Positions 32,159 through 40,522 of a stretch of DNA of 64,000 nt are shown piece after piece. Each line of letters begins with the position of its first letter. Position 1 is the first letter of the stretch. The notes below the pieces were generated by a model. The model was not told the origin of the DNA, searched no databases, and saw only the letters and a program-made list of their open reading frames with translations. The stretch is from a virus, in IMG/VR virus record IMGVR_UViG_3300027708_000072, positions 1-64,000 of that record; one strand, given 5' to 3'. The translations under genes were made by a program, and so were the position numbers.

Positions 32159-33262
32159 ATGGCAGAAATTAACAGCCGCACAGTTGGACCAAAAGGCGCA
32201 AAAAAATCCCTGCGTAAAGCGTTCAAAAACAAACGTCCAATCTTCCTGTGGGGTCCTCCCGGAATTGGTAAATCCGACATTATTAAACAACTCGGCGATG
32301 AGCTCGATGCTCACGTTATCGACGTTCGTTTGTCGCTTTGGGAACCTACTGACATTAAAGGTATTCCTTACTTTGACTCAAACACTAGCAAAATGGTTTG
32401 GGCTCCTCCTAGCGAATTGCCAGATGCTGAAATGGCAAAACAGCACAAAACTATTATCCTGTTCATGGACGAAATGAATTCTGCGGCACCTAGTGTGCAA
32501 GCCGCGGCCTATCAGTTGATTTTGAATCGCCGGGTGGGTACTTACACTTTGCCAGACAATGTTGTTATGGTAGCGGCTGGTAATCGTGAAACTGACAAAG
32601 GTGTTACATTCCGTATGCCAGCGCCGTTGGCTAATCGCTTTGTTCACTTGGAAATGACAGTTGATTGGGACGACTACTTTGATTGGGCTGTGGACAATAA
32701 GATTCACACTGATGTTGTAGGCTTTTTGACCTTTAGCAAGAAAGACTTATACGATTTTGATCCTAAGTCTAGCTCACGCTCGTTTGCTACTCCACGTAGC
32801 TGGTCTTTTGTTTCTGAATTGTTGCACGATGACGACACTGACAATGATACACTGACTGATTTGGTGTCAGGTTCGGTTGGCGAAGGACTTGCTCTTAAGT
32901 TTATGGCGCACCGTAAACACTCTAGCAAAATGCCTAACCCAACAGATATCTTGTCAGGCAAAGTTAAGAAAATGGATAGTAAAGAAATTTCTGCCATGTA
33001 CTCTTTGACTGTATCCTTGTGCTACGAGTTGAAAGATGCAAACGAAAAGAATGCTAAAAACTGGAATGATCAAACTAATAACTTCTTCGAATTTATGATG
33101 AATAACTTTGAAACAGAATTGGTTATCATGGGTACTAAGATTGCATTGAGCACTTACAAATTGCCATTAGATCCAGACGAAATTAAATGTTTTGATGCTT
33201 TCCACGCAAAATACGGCAAGTATATTGCACAGGCTACTGACAAAGAAGATCGTCGTAAATAA
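32159..33262 (+). CDS. MoxR-family AAA+ ATPase
   Basis: A 367-residue AAA+ protein. Walker A is FLWGPPGIGKSD (about residues 29-40), Walker B IILFMDEMNSA (about 100-110), and sensor 1 VMVAAGNRETD (about 137-147). The N-terminal layout and the arginine-rich ANRFVHLEM segment fit MoxR-like ATPases, which act with a VWA-domain partner to remodel proteins or insert metals. The partner gene is next (33333). It has its own promoter, so the pair is not simply part of one long transcript. Targets are unknown. Confidence 0.88.
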   Translation: MAEINSRTVGPKGAKKSLRKAFKNKRPIFLWGPPGIGKSDIIKQLGDELDAHVIDVRLSLWEPTDIKGIPYFDSNTSKMVWAPPSELPDAEMAKQHKTIILFMDEMNSAAPSVQAAAYQLILNRRVGTYTLPDNVVMVAAGNRETDKGVTFRMPAPLANRFVHLEMTVDWDDYFDWAVDNKIHTDVVGFLTFSKKDLYDFDPKSSSRSFATPRSWSFVSELLHDDDTDNDTLTDLVSGSVGEGLALKFMAHRKHSSKMPNPTDILSGKVKKMDSKEISAMYSLTVSLCYELKDANEKNAKNWNDQTNNFFEFMMNNFETELVIMGTKIALSTYKLPLDPDEIKCFDAFHAKYGKYIAQATDKEDRRK

Positions 33263-33278
33263 TACGGTTTAGTACCAT

Positions 33279-33307
33279 TTGACACCTCCTTTGGGAGGTG
33301 TTATAAT
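33279..33307 (+). promoter_or_regulatory. Sigma70-like promoter before VWA/peptidase gene
   Basis: Perfect TTGACA, 17-base spacer, perfect TATAAT, with an AAAGGAG site and ATG at 33333. The spacer is filled by an inverted repeat. Confidence 0.9.
33282..33301 (+). promoter_or_regulatory. 8-bp inverted repeat in promoter spacer
   Basis: ACACCTCC and GGAGGTGT form a perfect 8-bp stem with a TTTG loop, lying almost exactly between the -35 and -10 boxes. It could be a repressor operator. Without a following T-run it is a weak terminator for the moxR transcript. Confidence 0.6.
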
Positions 33308-33332
33308 ATATACATACAGTAAAGGAGCATTC

Positions 33333-34511
33333 ATGTCACACGTAGATCCAATTATCGACAAAATTATCGTAGCCCGTGTGGGCTTACTACTTCGCCATCC
33401 TTTCTTTGGTAATATGGCAACTCGCTTGCAAATTAAAGAAGCAGAAGAATGGTGTAATACTGCGGCCACTGACGGTCGAGCTATCTATTTTAACCGCAAG
33501 TTTTTTGAACCACTTAGCATTAAACAAATTGAGTTCGTTATTGCACATGAAATCTTGCATAATGTTTTTGACCATATGGGACGTAACGAAGGTCGTAATC
33601 ACCGTATTTTTAACATTGCGGCTGACTATTGTGTAAACGGACAAATTGTTCGTGACCGAATTGGTGATCACGAAATTGAAGGTATTAAAATCTTCCATGA
33701 TCAAAAATATTACGGTATGGGTGCAGAAGAAATCTACGATAAGATTTTTGACGAGATGGACGAAGAAGAATTAAATGCTCTTGGTCAATTGCTAGACGAT
33801 CACATCGATTGGGGTGAAAAAGATTCAAACGGAAATCGCCCTAGCTACAGCAAAGACGAATTGAAAAAAATTCGTGACGAGATGCGTGAAGCAACCATGG
33901 GGGCCGCGCAAGCCGCGGGTGCGGGCAATACACCTGCTAGTGTACAACGTATGATCAAAGAACTTACGGAACCTAAAATGAACTGGCGTGAAATTATCCG
34001 TCAGCAAATTCAAAGTGTCATCAAAGACGACTTTAGTTTTATGCGTCCTAACCGTAAAGGTTGGCACATGGGTGCTATTCTTCCAGGTACTAACTTTAAA
34101 GAAACAATTGATATTTGCGTAGGCATTGACATGTCTGGTTCAATCGGTGACGAACAAGCCAAAGACTTTTTGACAGAGATCAAAGGTATCATGCAAGAGT
34201 ATCAAGACTTTACAATCAAAGTTTGGTGTTTTGATACTCGTGTTTATAACGAAGCAGACTATAATAGTTATAACGTAGATGAGTTCGACGAATATGAACC
34301 AATGGGTGGTGGTGGCACTGAGTTTATGGCTAATTGGGAATACATGAAAGAAAATGATATTCAGCCTAAGAAGTTTATCATGTTTACAGACGGCTATCCA
34401 TACGGATCATGGGGTGACGAAAACTACTGCGATACAGTATTCATTATTCACGGTAATGACAAAATTGTTCCTCCCTGGGGCGAACATGCCTACTACGAAT
34501 TTAAAGAATGA
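33333..34511 (+). CDS. Metallopeptidase-like protein with VWA domain
   Basis: A 392-residue, two-part protein. The N-terminal part holds AHEILHNVFDH (HEILH at residues 72-76), a zinc-peptidase HExxH motif, followed by NIAADYCVN. The C-terminal part is a von Willebrand A domain: ICVGIDMSGSIGDE (about 264-277) has the MIDAS D-x-S-x-S, and GGGGTEF and FTDG supply the further MIDAS residues. This layout matches bacterial predicted metal-dependent peptidases (COG3864) paired with MoxR ATPases, and the neighbour is one. The start at 33333 follows AAAGGAG. It ends in an ATGA overlap. Confidence 0.88.
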   Translation: MSHVDPIIDKIIVARVGLLLRHPFFGNMATRLQIKEAEEWCNTAATDGRAIYFNRKFFEPLSIKQIEFVIAHEILHNVFDHMGRNEGRNHRIFNIAADYCVNGQIVRDRIGDHEIEGIKIFHDQKYYGMGAEEIYDKIFDEMDEEELNALGQLLDDHIDWGEKDSNGNRPSYSKDELKKIRDEMREATMGAAQAAGAGNTPASVQRMIKELTEPKMNWREIIRQQIQSVIKDDFSFMRPNRKGWHMGAILPGTNFKETIDICVGIDMSGSIGDEQAKDFLTEIKGIMQEYQDFTIKVWCFDTRVYNEADYNSYNVDEFDEYEPMGGGGTEFMANWEYMKENDIQPKKFIMFTDGYPYGSWGDENYCDTVFIIHGNDKIVPPWGEHAYYEFKE

Positions 34512-34780
34512 CGTTAAAAGCTGGTAAACCTAACCCGTTAAATTATTTTGGATTACGTAGGGTTGAGTTTGCCTGCCCTCATTTTAACTATACTACATTA
34601 GATAAGTTTGCACCCAATCTTACTAAAGAAGTAGATAGCTGGATACGCCAAAATCTTAACGGGCGATATTACATAGGACAAGATCTAACACTAGATCACA
34701 CTAACACAATTGTCTATATTACACGTATAGGATTTGAAGTCGAGAAGGAACTTAGTTTTTTCAAGATTGCCTATACCTGA
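34508..34780 (+). CDS. Small hypothetical protein
   Basis: A 90-residue protein coupled to the VWA gene by ATGA. It looks alpha/beta: RRVEFACPHFNYTTLDKF, VDSWIRQNLNGRYYIGQDL, then TIVYITRIGFEVEKEL. Not recognised. Its coupling suggests a shared role with the MoxR/VWA pair. Confidence 0.65.
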   Translation: MTLKAGKPNPLNYFGLRRVEFACPHFNYTTLDKFAPNLTKEVDSWIRQNLNGRYYIGQDLTLDHTNTIVYITRIGFEVEKELSFFKIAYT

Positions 34781-34827
34781 ATTTTATATAGATAAATTAT
34801 ATTGTGCTTTTTCAATAAGGAGATATT

Positions 34828-35085
34828 ATGACTGATAAAGTAGAACAACCGGTAGTAGAAGAACAACCTCAAACTGAGGGCAAAGATTCAGGTACTGATT
34901 TAAACATTCAAGACCTAAGTGCCATGAAAGCAATTATCGATGTGGCCAGTACCCGCGGTGCTTTTAAACCAGCAGAAATGATGATGGTTGGACAGACTTA
35001 CAACAAACTAACAGCGTTCCTAGATGCCGTGGCAAAGCAGGCAGAAGCCGCTAAAGTTGCTGGCGCTGGAACAACACAAGGATAA
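34828..35085 (+). CDS. Small conserved phage protein
   Basis: An 85-residue protein after an AAGGAG site. A disordered acidic N-terminus precedes NIQDLSAMKAIIDVASTRGA and VGQTYNKLTAFLDAVAKQAE, a helical pair found in very many environmental myophages. The function is unknown. A GATAAATT variant of the late-like box lies 30 bases upstream (34791). Confidence 0.7.
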   Translation: MTDKVEQPVVEEQPQTEGKDSGTDLNIQDLSAMKAIIDVASTRGAFKPAEMMMVGQTYNKLTAFLDAVAKQAEAAKVAGAGTTQG

Positions 35086-35090
35086 AAATC

Positions 35091-35726
35091 ATGGAAATGA
35101 AACATGTGGGCCGTATCAAAACAAACGGCAAAAAATGCGTGGTGGTGTTTCGAACATTACCAGGCGATGCATATAATTGTTTAGTAGCACCAACAGAAAA
35201 TTTACCTGATTCATATCACGATGCATTGATCAACTTGGTTGAAAGCTCAGGTGGACAAAGTTCAAATGAATTTGGCGAAGTTATGTCTCGTAGCCAATTT
35301 CCAGATGGAAGTGTCATGCTGGCCGCTTTGCATACGCAAGGACGTTTGTTAAAGGTGTCAACTGATAATGTTGAAATGATTCCTAACTCAACAACCAGTA
35401 TTCAGTTAAGTGAGTTAAATCAAATCATCGCTGAACAACAAGGTGTTGCTGTTGATGCACTTGCGCTTAGATCGGGTCTTGCAACTGATCCTAAACCAAC
35501 GTCAAAAGTTGAGGTACAGGAAGTTGGATCAGTTAGTGAAATGGCCAAAGAAACTGCTGATGTTGGTAAAACAACTTCTAGTTCAGCCGCTATGGAAGAA
35601 CCTGTTGATCAAAGTCCAGAGTCACAAGCAAAACGTTTTCGTAGTGAAGCAGATCGATTAGCTAAACAAGCCGCTGAGATGCGTCGTAAAGCTGAAGAAT
35701 TAGCGCCGACTAAGAAAGCAAAGTGA
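35091..35726 (+). CDS. Conserved phage protein with coiled-coil tail
   Basis: A 211-residue protein. The N-terminal 100 residues (MEMKHVGRIKTNGKKCVVVF, LPDSYHDALINLVE, DGSVMLAALHTQGRL) are a family widespread in T4-like environmental phages; the C-terminus is a Ser/Thr-rich linker and a coiled coil (KRFRSEADRLAKQAAEMRRK). It is usually next to relatives of the 85-residue gene before it, as here. Function unknown. Confidence 0.72.
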   Translation: MEMKHVGRIKTNGKKCVVVFRTLPGDAYNCLVAPTENLPDSYHDALINLVESSGGQSSNEFGEVMSRSQFPDGSVMLAALHTQGRLLKVSTDNVEMIPNSTTSIQLSELNQIIAEQQGVAVDALALRSGLATDPKPTSKVEVQEVGSVSEMAKETADVGKTTSSSAAMEEPVDQSPESQAKRFRSEADRLAKQAAEMRRKAEELAPTKKAK

Positions 35727-36043
35727 CGAGTCCTGGGAACAACCTTCCCAAGGATGTGATTGATCATTGGCCCGAAATATTTTCTGAGATACAATTAAAT
35801 GTATTGCCCATTAAATATCTCAATGCAGTAATGATTAATTTTAAGGATGGCAAGACCTGGGAAGTAAAAATATCTGCCGAAGCTCGTAAAGAGGGTTGGG
35901 TCGTCTTTGAAAAACAACTTAGTGAATTGGTGAAAAATTATGAAGAGAACATTGAAAATGTTGATTTTAAATTAGATACAATACGAGTTAAAAAAGACAT
36001 TGAAAAAGGCACACAACAATTTTTTAAAAAGAAGAAGTTATAA
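35723..36043 (+). CDS. Small conserved phage protein
   Basis: A 106-residue protein starting at GTG in a GTGA overlap. The core reads EIQLNVLPIKYLNAVMINFK and TWEVKISAEARKEGW, then a basic helical tail (KKDIEKGTQQFFKKKKL). It recurs together with the two genes before it in environmental phages. Function unknown; the basic tail could bind nucleic acid. Confidence 0.7.
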   Translation: MTSPGNNLPKDVIDHWPEIFSEIQLNVLPIKYLNAVMINFKDGKTWEVKISAEARKEGWVVFEKQLSELVKNYEENIENVDFKLDTIRVKKDIEKGTQQFFKKKKL

Positions 36044-36046
36044 TAC

Positions 36047-36715
36047 ATGAATGTTCGATTACTTAGTTACAGTCAACCCACAGAAGAATTTACAGGTATG
36101 GGCTTACAAGACGCACAGGAACTCATTGCGTATTGCGCCCGTGTCAGCAATCCCTCCAATCAGCTCAACACAGACACATCAGAAAAACTCATCAGATACT
36201 TGGTCAAGCACCAACACTGGAGCCCACTCGAAATGGTCTCCGCCTGTATTGAAATTACCACAACCAGAGACATTGCCCGACAAATCCTTAGACACAGAAG
36301 TTTCAGTTTCCAAGAATTCAGTCAGCGATATGCTGACCCTACTAAAGACCTGTCGTTTGTATGTAGAGAAGCACGGTTGCAAGATCCAAAGAACAGACAA
36401 AACAGTGTCGATGTCGATGATCAACTGTTACAAAATGAATGGTACAGAGCTCAACAGCGAGTCATCTATGCGGCTAAAAGAGAATACGAATGGGCTATCG
36501 CTAACGGCATAGCCAAAGAACAGGCTCGTGCTGTATTACCAGAAGGCCTTACAGAAAGTCGTTTATATATGAATGGTACACTACGTAGCTGGATTCACTT
36601 TATTGAATTGCGTAGTGCTAATGGCACACAGAAAGAGCACCAAGAAGTTGCCATTGCTTGCGCTAAAGTGATAGCTGAGATTTTTCCGCTAGCCACAGAA
36701 CTTCTAGCCAAGTAA
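36047..36715 (+). CDS. thyX: Flavin-dependent thymidylate synthase
   Basis: A 222-residue ThyX, which makes dTMP from dUMP with FAD and methylenetetrahydrofolate. RHRSFSFQEFSQRY (about residues 82-95) matches the ThyX signature RHR-x7-8-S-x-R-Y, and the region around LRSWIHFIELR (about 179-189) is the substrate-binding helix. Length is typical (about 220-250). It is the last plus-strand gene; a terminator follows 17 bases after its stop. Its last 53 bases are also covered by the convergent minus-strand gene. Confidence 0.96.
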   Translation: MNVRLLSYSQPTEEFTGMGLQDAQELIAYCARVSNPSNQLNTDTSEKLIRYLVKHQHWSPLEMVSACIEITTTRDIARQILRHRSFSFQEFSQRYADPTKDLSFVCREARLQDPKNRQNSVDVDDQLLQNEWYRAQQRVIYAAKREYEWAIANGIAKEQARAVLPEGLTESRLYMNGTLRSWIHFIELRSANGTQKEHQEVAIACAKVIAEIFPLATELLAK

Positions 36716-37364
36716 AGTCATTTATCTTAGATAATGCCTCCTTGTTGGAGGCATTTTTTTGGCCGTAAGCTCTACCGGCGAGTGCGCCCAAATGGGCATA
36801 AAACCCATAAGGCACGGCATCGTTAAGCACACACCACGTATCTAGTCGTTGCTGTGTTTCACTATCATTCTGACGTTCAATACTGCTACTGGCCAGTTTG
36901 GCACATTCTCTAAAGGCACTGCGCCATGTGCTGAACGGATCCGTGTTAAATGCTGTAATATTGGCTATTTCTGGCATGGGCTTAAACAATATACTAATAC
37001 TAGTTGTCATATCTATACGACTAGTATCCATATTCATTGTTAGTTTTCGTGGCAACAATTTAACTCCGCCGTTGCCGTATACCAGTCCGTTAACTGGGTT
37101 TTGACTGCGCCAAACGTGTACATAATCCAATTCATTATTGGGTACTTGATAGTCAAAATTAAAGGTATCTAGCACTTGTGCGTCTCCGTCCACTACCCAA
37201 AACATTTTAGTCATAGCCTTTTTTGCGGCCGCAATATGTGCGTTATGTATGCCGCTAACACCGATTATTCTCTTCAAAATAGGTGACGAAAACCTAGATG
37301 ACAGTCTAGCGTAGTTTTCTTCTGCATTAAGCTCGTTATAGCTGATAAACACAATATCGTACAT
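36663..37364 (-). CDS. Glycosyltransferase-like protein, paralogue of next gene
   Basis: A 233-residue protein homologous to the 297-residue neighbour: FISYNELNAEENYARL, WVVDGDAQVL with a D-x-D, and NPVNGLVYGNGGVKLLPRK are shared. The D-x-D (about residues 57-61) fits GT-A sugar transfer. It is shorter than its paralogue. The C-terminus (INDFTWLEVLW) still matches the paralogue's (VRDFDWLTNEW), so the reading frame is genuine through the thyX terminator hairpin and into the last 53 bases of thyX. It is the last gene of the minus-strand arm. Confidence 0.75.
   Translation of the reverse strand: MYDIVFISYNELNAEENYARLSSRFSSPILKRIIGVSGIHNAHIAAAKKAMTKMFWVVDGDAQVLDTFNFDYQVPNNELDYVHVWRSQNPVNGLVYGNGGVKLLPRKLTMNMDTSRIDMTTSISILFKPMPEIANITAFNTDPFSTWRSAFRECAKLASSSIERQNDSETQQRLDTWCVLNDAVPYGFYAHLGALAGRAYGQKNASNKEALSKINDFTWLEVLWLAEKSQLSL
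36733..36760 (+). terminator. Rho-independent terminator after thyX
   Basis: AATGCCTCC and GGAGGCATT form a perfect 9-bp stem with a TTGTT loop followed by a run of T. It would stop plus-strand transcription after thyX. There is no T-run on the minus strand, so it does not block the opposite gene, whose coding sequence contains the hairpin. Confidence 0.9.
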
Positions 37365-38257
37365 TATTGACGGTTCTTTATGATTCTAGGAGTATTCACA
37401 TATACACGTTTGAAAAATTCACTGGCAGTAGCATCCATACTGCCCACTTCCAGTTTACATTCATGTTTAAGTGTTTCGCCTAACCCCATTATTTCGTAGG
37501 GCAACATTTTGTCTGTTATTTGGCTATATTTGTTTTGCCATTCATTTGTAAGCCAATCAAAATCACGAACATTGGCATAATCCCAATCTGTGCAATTAGT
37601 TAGGTATGCACCTTCTCTTGCGCCGTATATACTCCATGCACCATTTTTTACGTCTTCGCCAATGTTACACCAAATCAACAAACGTTGATAATTTTGCCAC
37701 CATATACCACGTAAATCTTTTACTTTTGCACCTTGGTCTAAACTCATCTTTACACCTTCGCGAAAGCCTGCCCGCCATGCCTGGAAGGGACTTGCATTGG
37801 TAAAACTTTCACTGTAGTTTTCATTGAATTGATAATACTTGTCATCAAAACAAAACTCAACTAGACCCTTGACATCTTCTGGATCTGAATTTTCATGAGT
37901 GCGCATGTTGTTGACAAACTTGCGGGTCCACATTTTTAATCCGCCGTTGCCATACTCTAATCCATTAACGTGAATCTTCCCGCACCAACTGAACACATGA
38001 TCTGGTGTTAACCCTAGTGCATCGATATCTATCTCAACTTCGAGAAATTTTGGATCCACAATATTATCAGCATCTACCGTTATAAAGTATTCTGTTTCGC
38101 TCAACTTAGCACATGCTTTGTGTGCGGCATCACTGCCCTTAACTCCGTGTACACGTTTAGCCCATGGTGCTTTTGTTAGCAAATCAGCATAATTCTTTTC
38201 AGCATTAGGTTCATCATAGCTGAGAAATATAATGTCTTGATCTATTATTTTAATCAT
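37364..38257 (-). CDS. GT-A glycosyltransferase-like protein
   Basis: A 297-residue protein of a glycosyltransferase-like family common in T4-like phages. IIFLSYDEPNAEKNYADL (about residues 9-26), HGVKGSDAAHKACAKL and YFITVDADNIVDPKF (about 73-87, with D-A-D as donor-binding D-x-D) are the first domain. NGLEYGNGGLKMWTRK is a second shared signature. It could add sugars to a fibre protein or to the host surface; adjacent fibre genes make the former attractive. It overlaps the gene upstream by 8 bases. Confidence 0.75.
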   Translation of the reverse strand: MIKIIDQDIIFLSYDEPNAEKNYADLLTKAPWAKRVHGVKGSDAAHKACAKLSETEYFITVDADNIVDPKFLEVEIDIDALGLTPDHVFSWCGKIHVNGLEYGNGGLKMWTRKFVNNMRTHENSDPEDVKGLVEFCFDDKYYQFNENYSESFTNASPFQAWRAGFREGVKMSLDQGAKVKDLRGIWWQNYQRLLIWCNIGEDVKNGAWSIYGAREGAYLTNCTDWDYANVRDFDWLTNEWQNKYSQITDKMLPYEIMGLGETLKHECKLEVGSMDATASEFFKRVYVNTPRIIKNRQ

Positions 38258-38855
38258 AGTTAATTCTCATTCCGTAAGTTTCAAAAAACGGCAATGTAAA
38301 CATCGATATGTTTTCAATATCTTTTTCTTTTTCTGTTAAAAAAGGAAGTATTACAAAGCCATTTCCAATTAAATTTCTTAACTGTATTTCTATTTGTCTA
38401 ATTAAAAAATTGATATTATTTTCAGTAGTAATATAAAAATGCAAACGAGCATTTAAACTCTTTGCTCTTGGATGTTGTAGAAAATTTTCATTTATTATAA
38501 ATTTCCAACCATTAATTGACCATTCTACTGTAAGTATATTTTCTTTATCACTTAGTCTTATAGTTTCAACAATGTTACTTTTAAAAATCAAATCTCCTTG
38601 ATTTTTGTTTACAAATTTTACAGAACCGTCCTTATCAAAGGCCACTTTGTAATTAATAAAATTTTCAGTATTGTTAAAAAAACGTTCAATTTCTTCAAAT
38701 TCAACTTGAATAAAATTCTCGTAAGGCATTGTTTCGTTTGATAACGAAATAATATTTCCAGTATCCTTTTCAAAATAGACATAGTATTCAAACACATATT
38801 TGGTGTTTAAAATTTCTTCTATTTGTTCAGGAGTTAAAAATTCTTCTTCATCCAT
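38250..38855 (-). CDS. Hypothetical protein in glycosyltransferase operon
   Basis: A 201-residue, AT-rich, acidic protein with no motif that I recognise. The N-terminus is helical and acidic (DEEEFLTPEQIEEILNTK), the rest probably beta-rich (FEYYVYFEKDTGNIISLSNE, VEWSINGWKFIINENFL). Codon use is more AT-rich than in neighbouring genes. It overlaps the genes on both sides by 8 bases, so it is made with the glycosyltransferases. Confidence 0.65.
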   Translation of the reverse strand: MDEEEFLTPEQIEEILNTKYVFEYYVYFEKDTGNIISLSNETMPYENFIQVEFEEIERFFNNTENFINYKVAFDKDGSVKFVNKNQGDLIFKSNIVETIRLSDKENILTVEWSINGWKFIINENFLQHPRAKSLNARLHFYITTENNINFLIRQIEIQLRNLIGNGFVILPFLTEKEKDIENISMFTLPFFETYGMRINYD

Positions 38856-39696
38856 TTGCTAGTCTTTTTAATTTTTGAATAATATCTAAATCAATAAAAT
38901 CCTTTTCTACGTAGTGAAATAAATAATGTTGACGTATATTACCAACAGTCAATTCTCCGTCTTTAGTAAAGGAATAGGGTATTGTTTGTCTCCAATTTGC
39001 AGGAGCAGGATGCCAGCCTTGTACTCCGGCTTTCATGTGTACAAATTGTAAAGGACTACATACATCTGCTGAGCTATTATAACCACATAGCTCTAGTGCA
39101 ATAGCGGCCGCTAGGTCCACACTGAGCCAATTTTGATAATATTCCGAGGCTAGTTTTCCATAACACCATGCCCAATTATTTACAACAAATTCTAGTGTTT
39201 TATAAAAATATTCTGCACGTTCTGATTTCTTAAAATAGTGTAATGCAAAATACGGACTAGGCAAATCATTAGCAATAAACGTTTTACGGTAAATGCTATT
39301 GTTAATAACATCACCCTTATAATCTCGTGCTGTTGTACAAAACAATAAATCATGATCCTGACAATACCACCACCAATCATTTATATCTTGCAGAAATAAC
39401 ATGTCAGTATCTAGTACAATTGTTTCGTCATAAGGTGTTACGTGGTATATTTTCCAGCGATGTTCGGCCACATATCGTGTTGGTATAGTATCAGTAATCC
39501 AAGGAATTGGAATTATTTGATCAAATACTTCTTGATATTCTTCTGGAATATTGTCGTTGGTAATGATACTGATTGCTGTTTCTGATTGAGTAGCATGAAT
39601 ACTTAATGCAAGTGCATAGGCTTGATGGATATAATCTATATCATTGGTATTTTGTGCTAATACTATAAATCCTTTAGACACCATAACCTCCGTCAA
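38848..39696 (-). CDS. GT-A glycosyltransferase (GT8-like)
   Basis: A 282-residue protein. The N-terminus FIVLAQNTNDIDYIHQAYAL is shared with the paralogue upstream (LIFAQNTIGIDYVKLALFSA). TIVLDTDMLFLQDIN (about residues 92-106) has the D-x-D donor site typical of glycogenin-like GT8 enzymes. A late His region (HYLFHYVEKDF) may supply the third metal ligand. The start at 39696 overlaps the paralogue by 23 bases; a second Met at codon 5 is possible. Confidence 0.75.
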   Translation of the reverse strand: MTEVMVSKGFIVLAQNTNDIDYIHQAYALALSIHATQSETAISIITNDNIPEEYQEVFDQIIPIPWITDTIPTRYVAEHRWKIYHVTPYDETIVLDTDMLFLQDINDWWWYCQDHDLLFCTTARDYKGDVINNSIYRKTFIANDLPSPYFALHYFKKSERAEYFYKTLEFVVNNWAWCYGKLASEYYQNWLSVDLAAAIALELCGYNSSADVCSPLQFVHMKAGVQGWHPAPANWRQTIPYSFTKDGELTVGNIRQHYLFHYVEKDFIDLDIIQKLKRLANG

Positions 39697-40522
39697 TAAA
39701 CCTACTTAGACTTTGTTTATTCATCACATGTACATCTGTACTATTAGTACTAACTAAAGTATACTCTCCGGGATAATGTGCTTTTTCAACTAAGAATTGT
39801 ATTTTATCTTCTTTCATTTTTACTAAAATATCTCGATCTAGTACATAAGTCATTAAACCTGGCAATTCTTGTGCAAAATCTCCTTCGGTCATTCCGTTCA
39901 TTATATGTATGGCAATGCTAAAAGCAAAATCATTACGAAAAGTTGGGCTATCAATTTTGTAGATAATTCTAAAAAATTCCCAGTTAAGTTTTATATATTC
40001 AATTAAATCAAACAAACTGCGTGTGCTAGCTGTTTTTTCAAAGATAAAAACAGTACCCCAATAAAACGGAACACTATATTGATTAATTCTATCAAACGGG
40101 CTAGTATCGCGCCAGCCTGCTAAATCAAAACTTTTACGAAATATCTGAAAACTATATGTGTTGTTTAGGGCTTTAATAAGAGTGGTACTATTAATAATAT
40201 AATCGCTATCGATGACCAATGTTCTACTGTACGGAGTGATATCATACGCTTGATTACGAGTTAAGTTTTTCCACTCGGCTGTTTGATATGCTAAAGTTCC
40301 GTCGTAGAATTTTTTCTGTTGTGTGGTATTGCCAACTATTGGAATTATCTTATCAAATACTTCAGTGTGTTCAGGATAAAACTCAAGCCATGCCTGACTG
40401 TCAGTGGCAAGACTTACTGGTATTCCTAGATGTTTTTTTATTTGTTTAGCTGAAAACAAGGCTAGTTTTACATAATCTATGCCAATAGTATTTTGTGCAA
40501 AAATTAATGCGCCTGTTGTCAT
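39674..40522 (-). CDS. GT-A glycosyltransferase-like protein, paralogue
   Basis: A 282-residue protein of the same length as its downstream neighbour and homologous at the N-terminus. TLVIDSDYIINSTTL (about residues 100-114) carries a D-x-D. The central part (FQIFRKSFDLAGWRD, FYWGTVFIFEKT) is its own. Tandem duplication followed by divergence is likely. It overlaps the small gene upstream (ATGA). Confidence 0.7.
   Translation of the reverse strand: MTTGALIFAQNTIGIDYVKLALFSAKQIKKHLGIPVSLATDSQAWLEFYPEHTEVFDKIIPIVGNTTQQKKFYDGTLAYQTAEWKNLTRNQAYDITPYSRTLVIDSDYIINSTTLIKALNNTYSFQIFRKSFDLAGWRDTSPFDRINQYSVPFYWGTVFIFEKTASTRSLFDLIEYIKLNWEFFRIIYKIDSPTFRNDFAFSIAIHIMNGMTEGDFAQELPGLMTYVLDRDILVKMKEDKIQFLVEKAHYPGEYTLVSTNSTDVHVMNKQSLSRFIDGGYGV

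Noticed and set aside
34791-34798. GATAAATT before the gene at 34828
   Set aside because: It differs from the GATAAATA box in the last base; kept as a possible variant only, not listed as a promoter.
36039-36044. TATAAT just before thyX
   Set aside because: It lies only a few bases before the start codon, has no -35 box and sits in the end of the preceding gene, so it cannot serve thyX normally.
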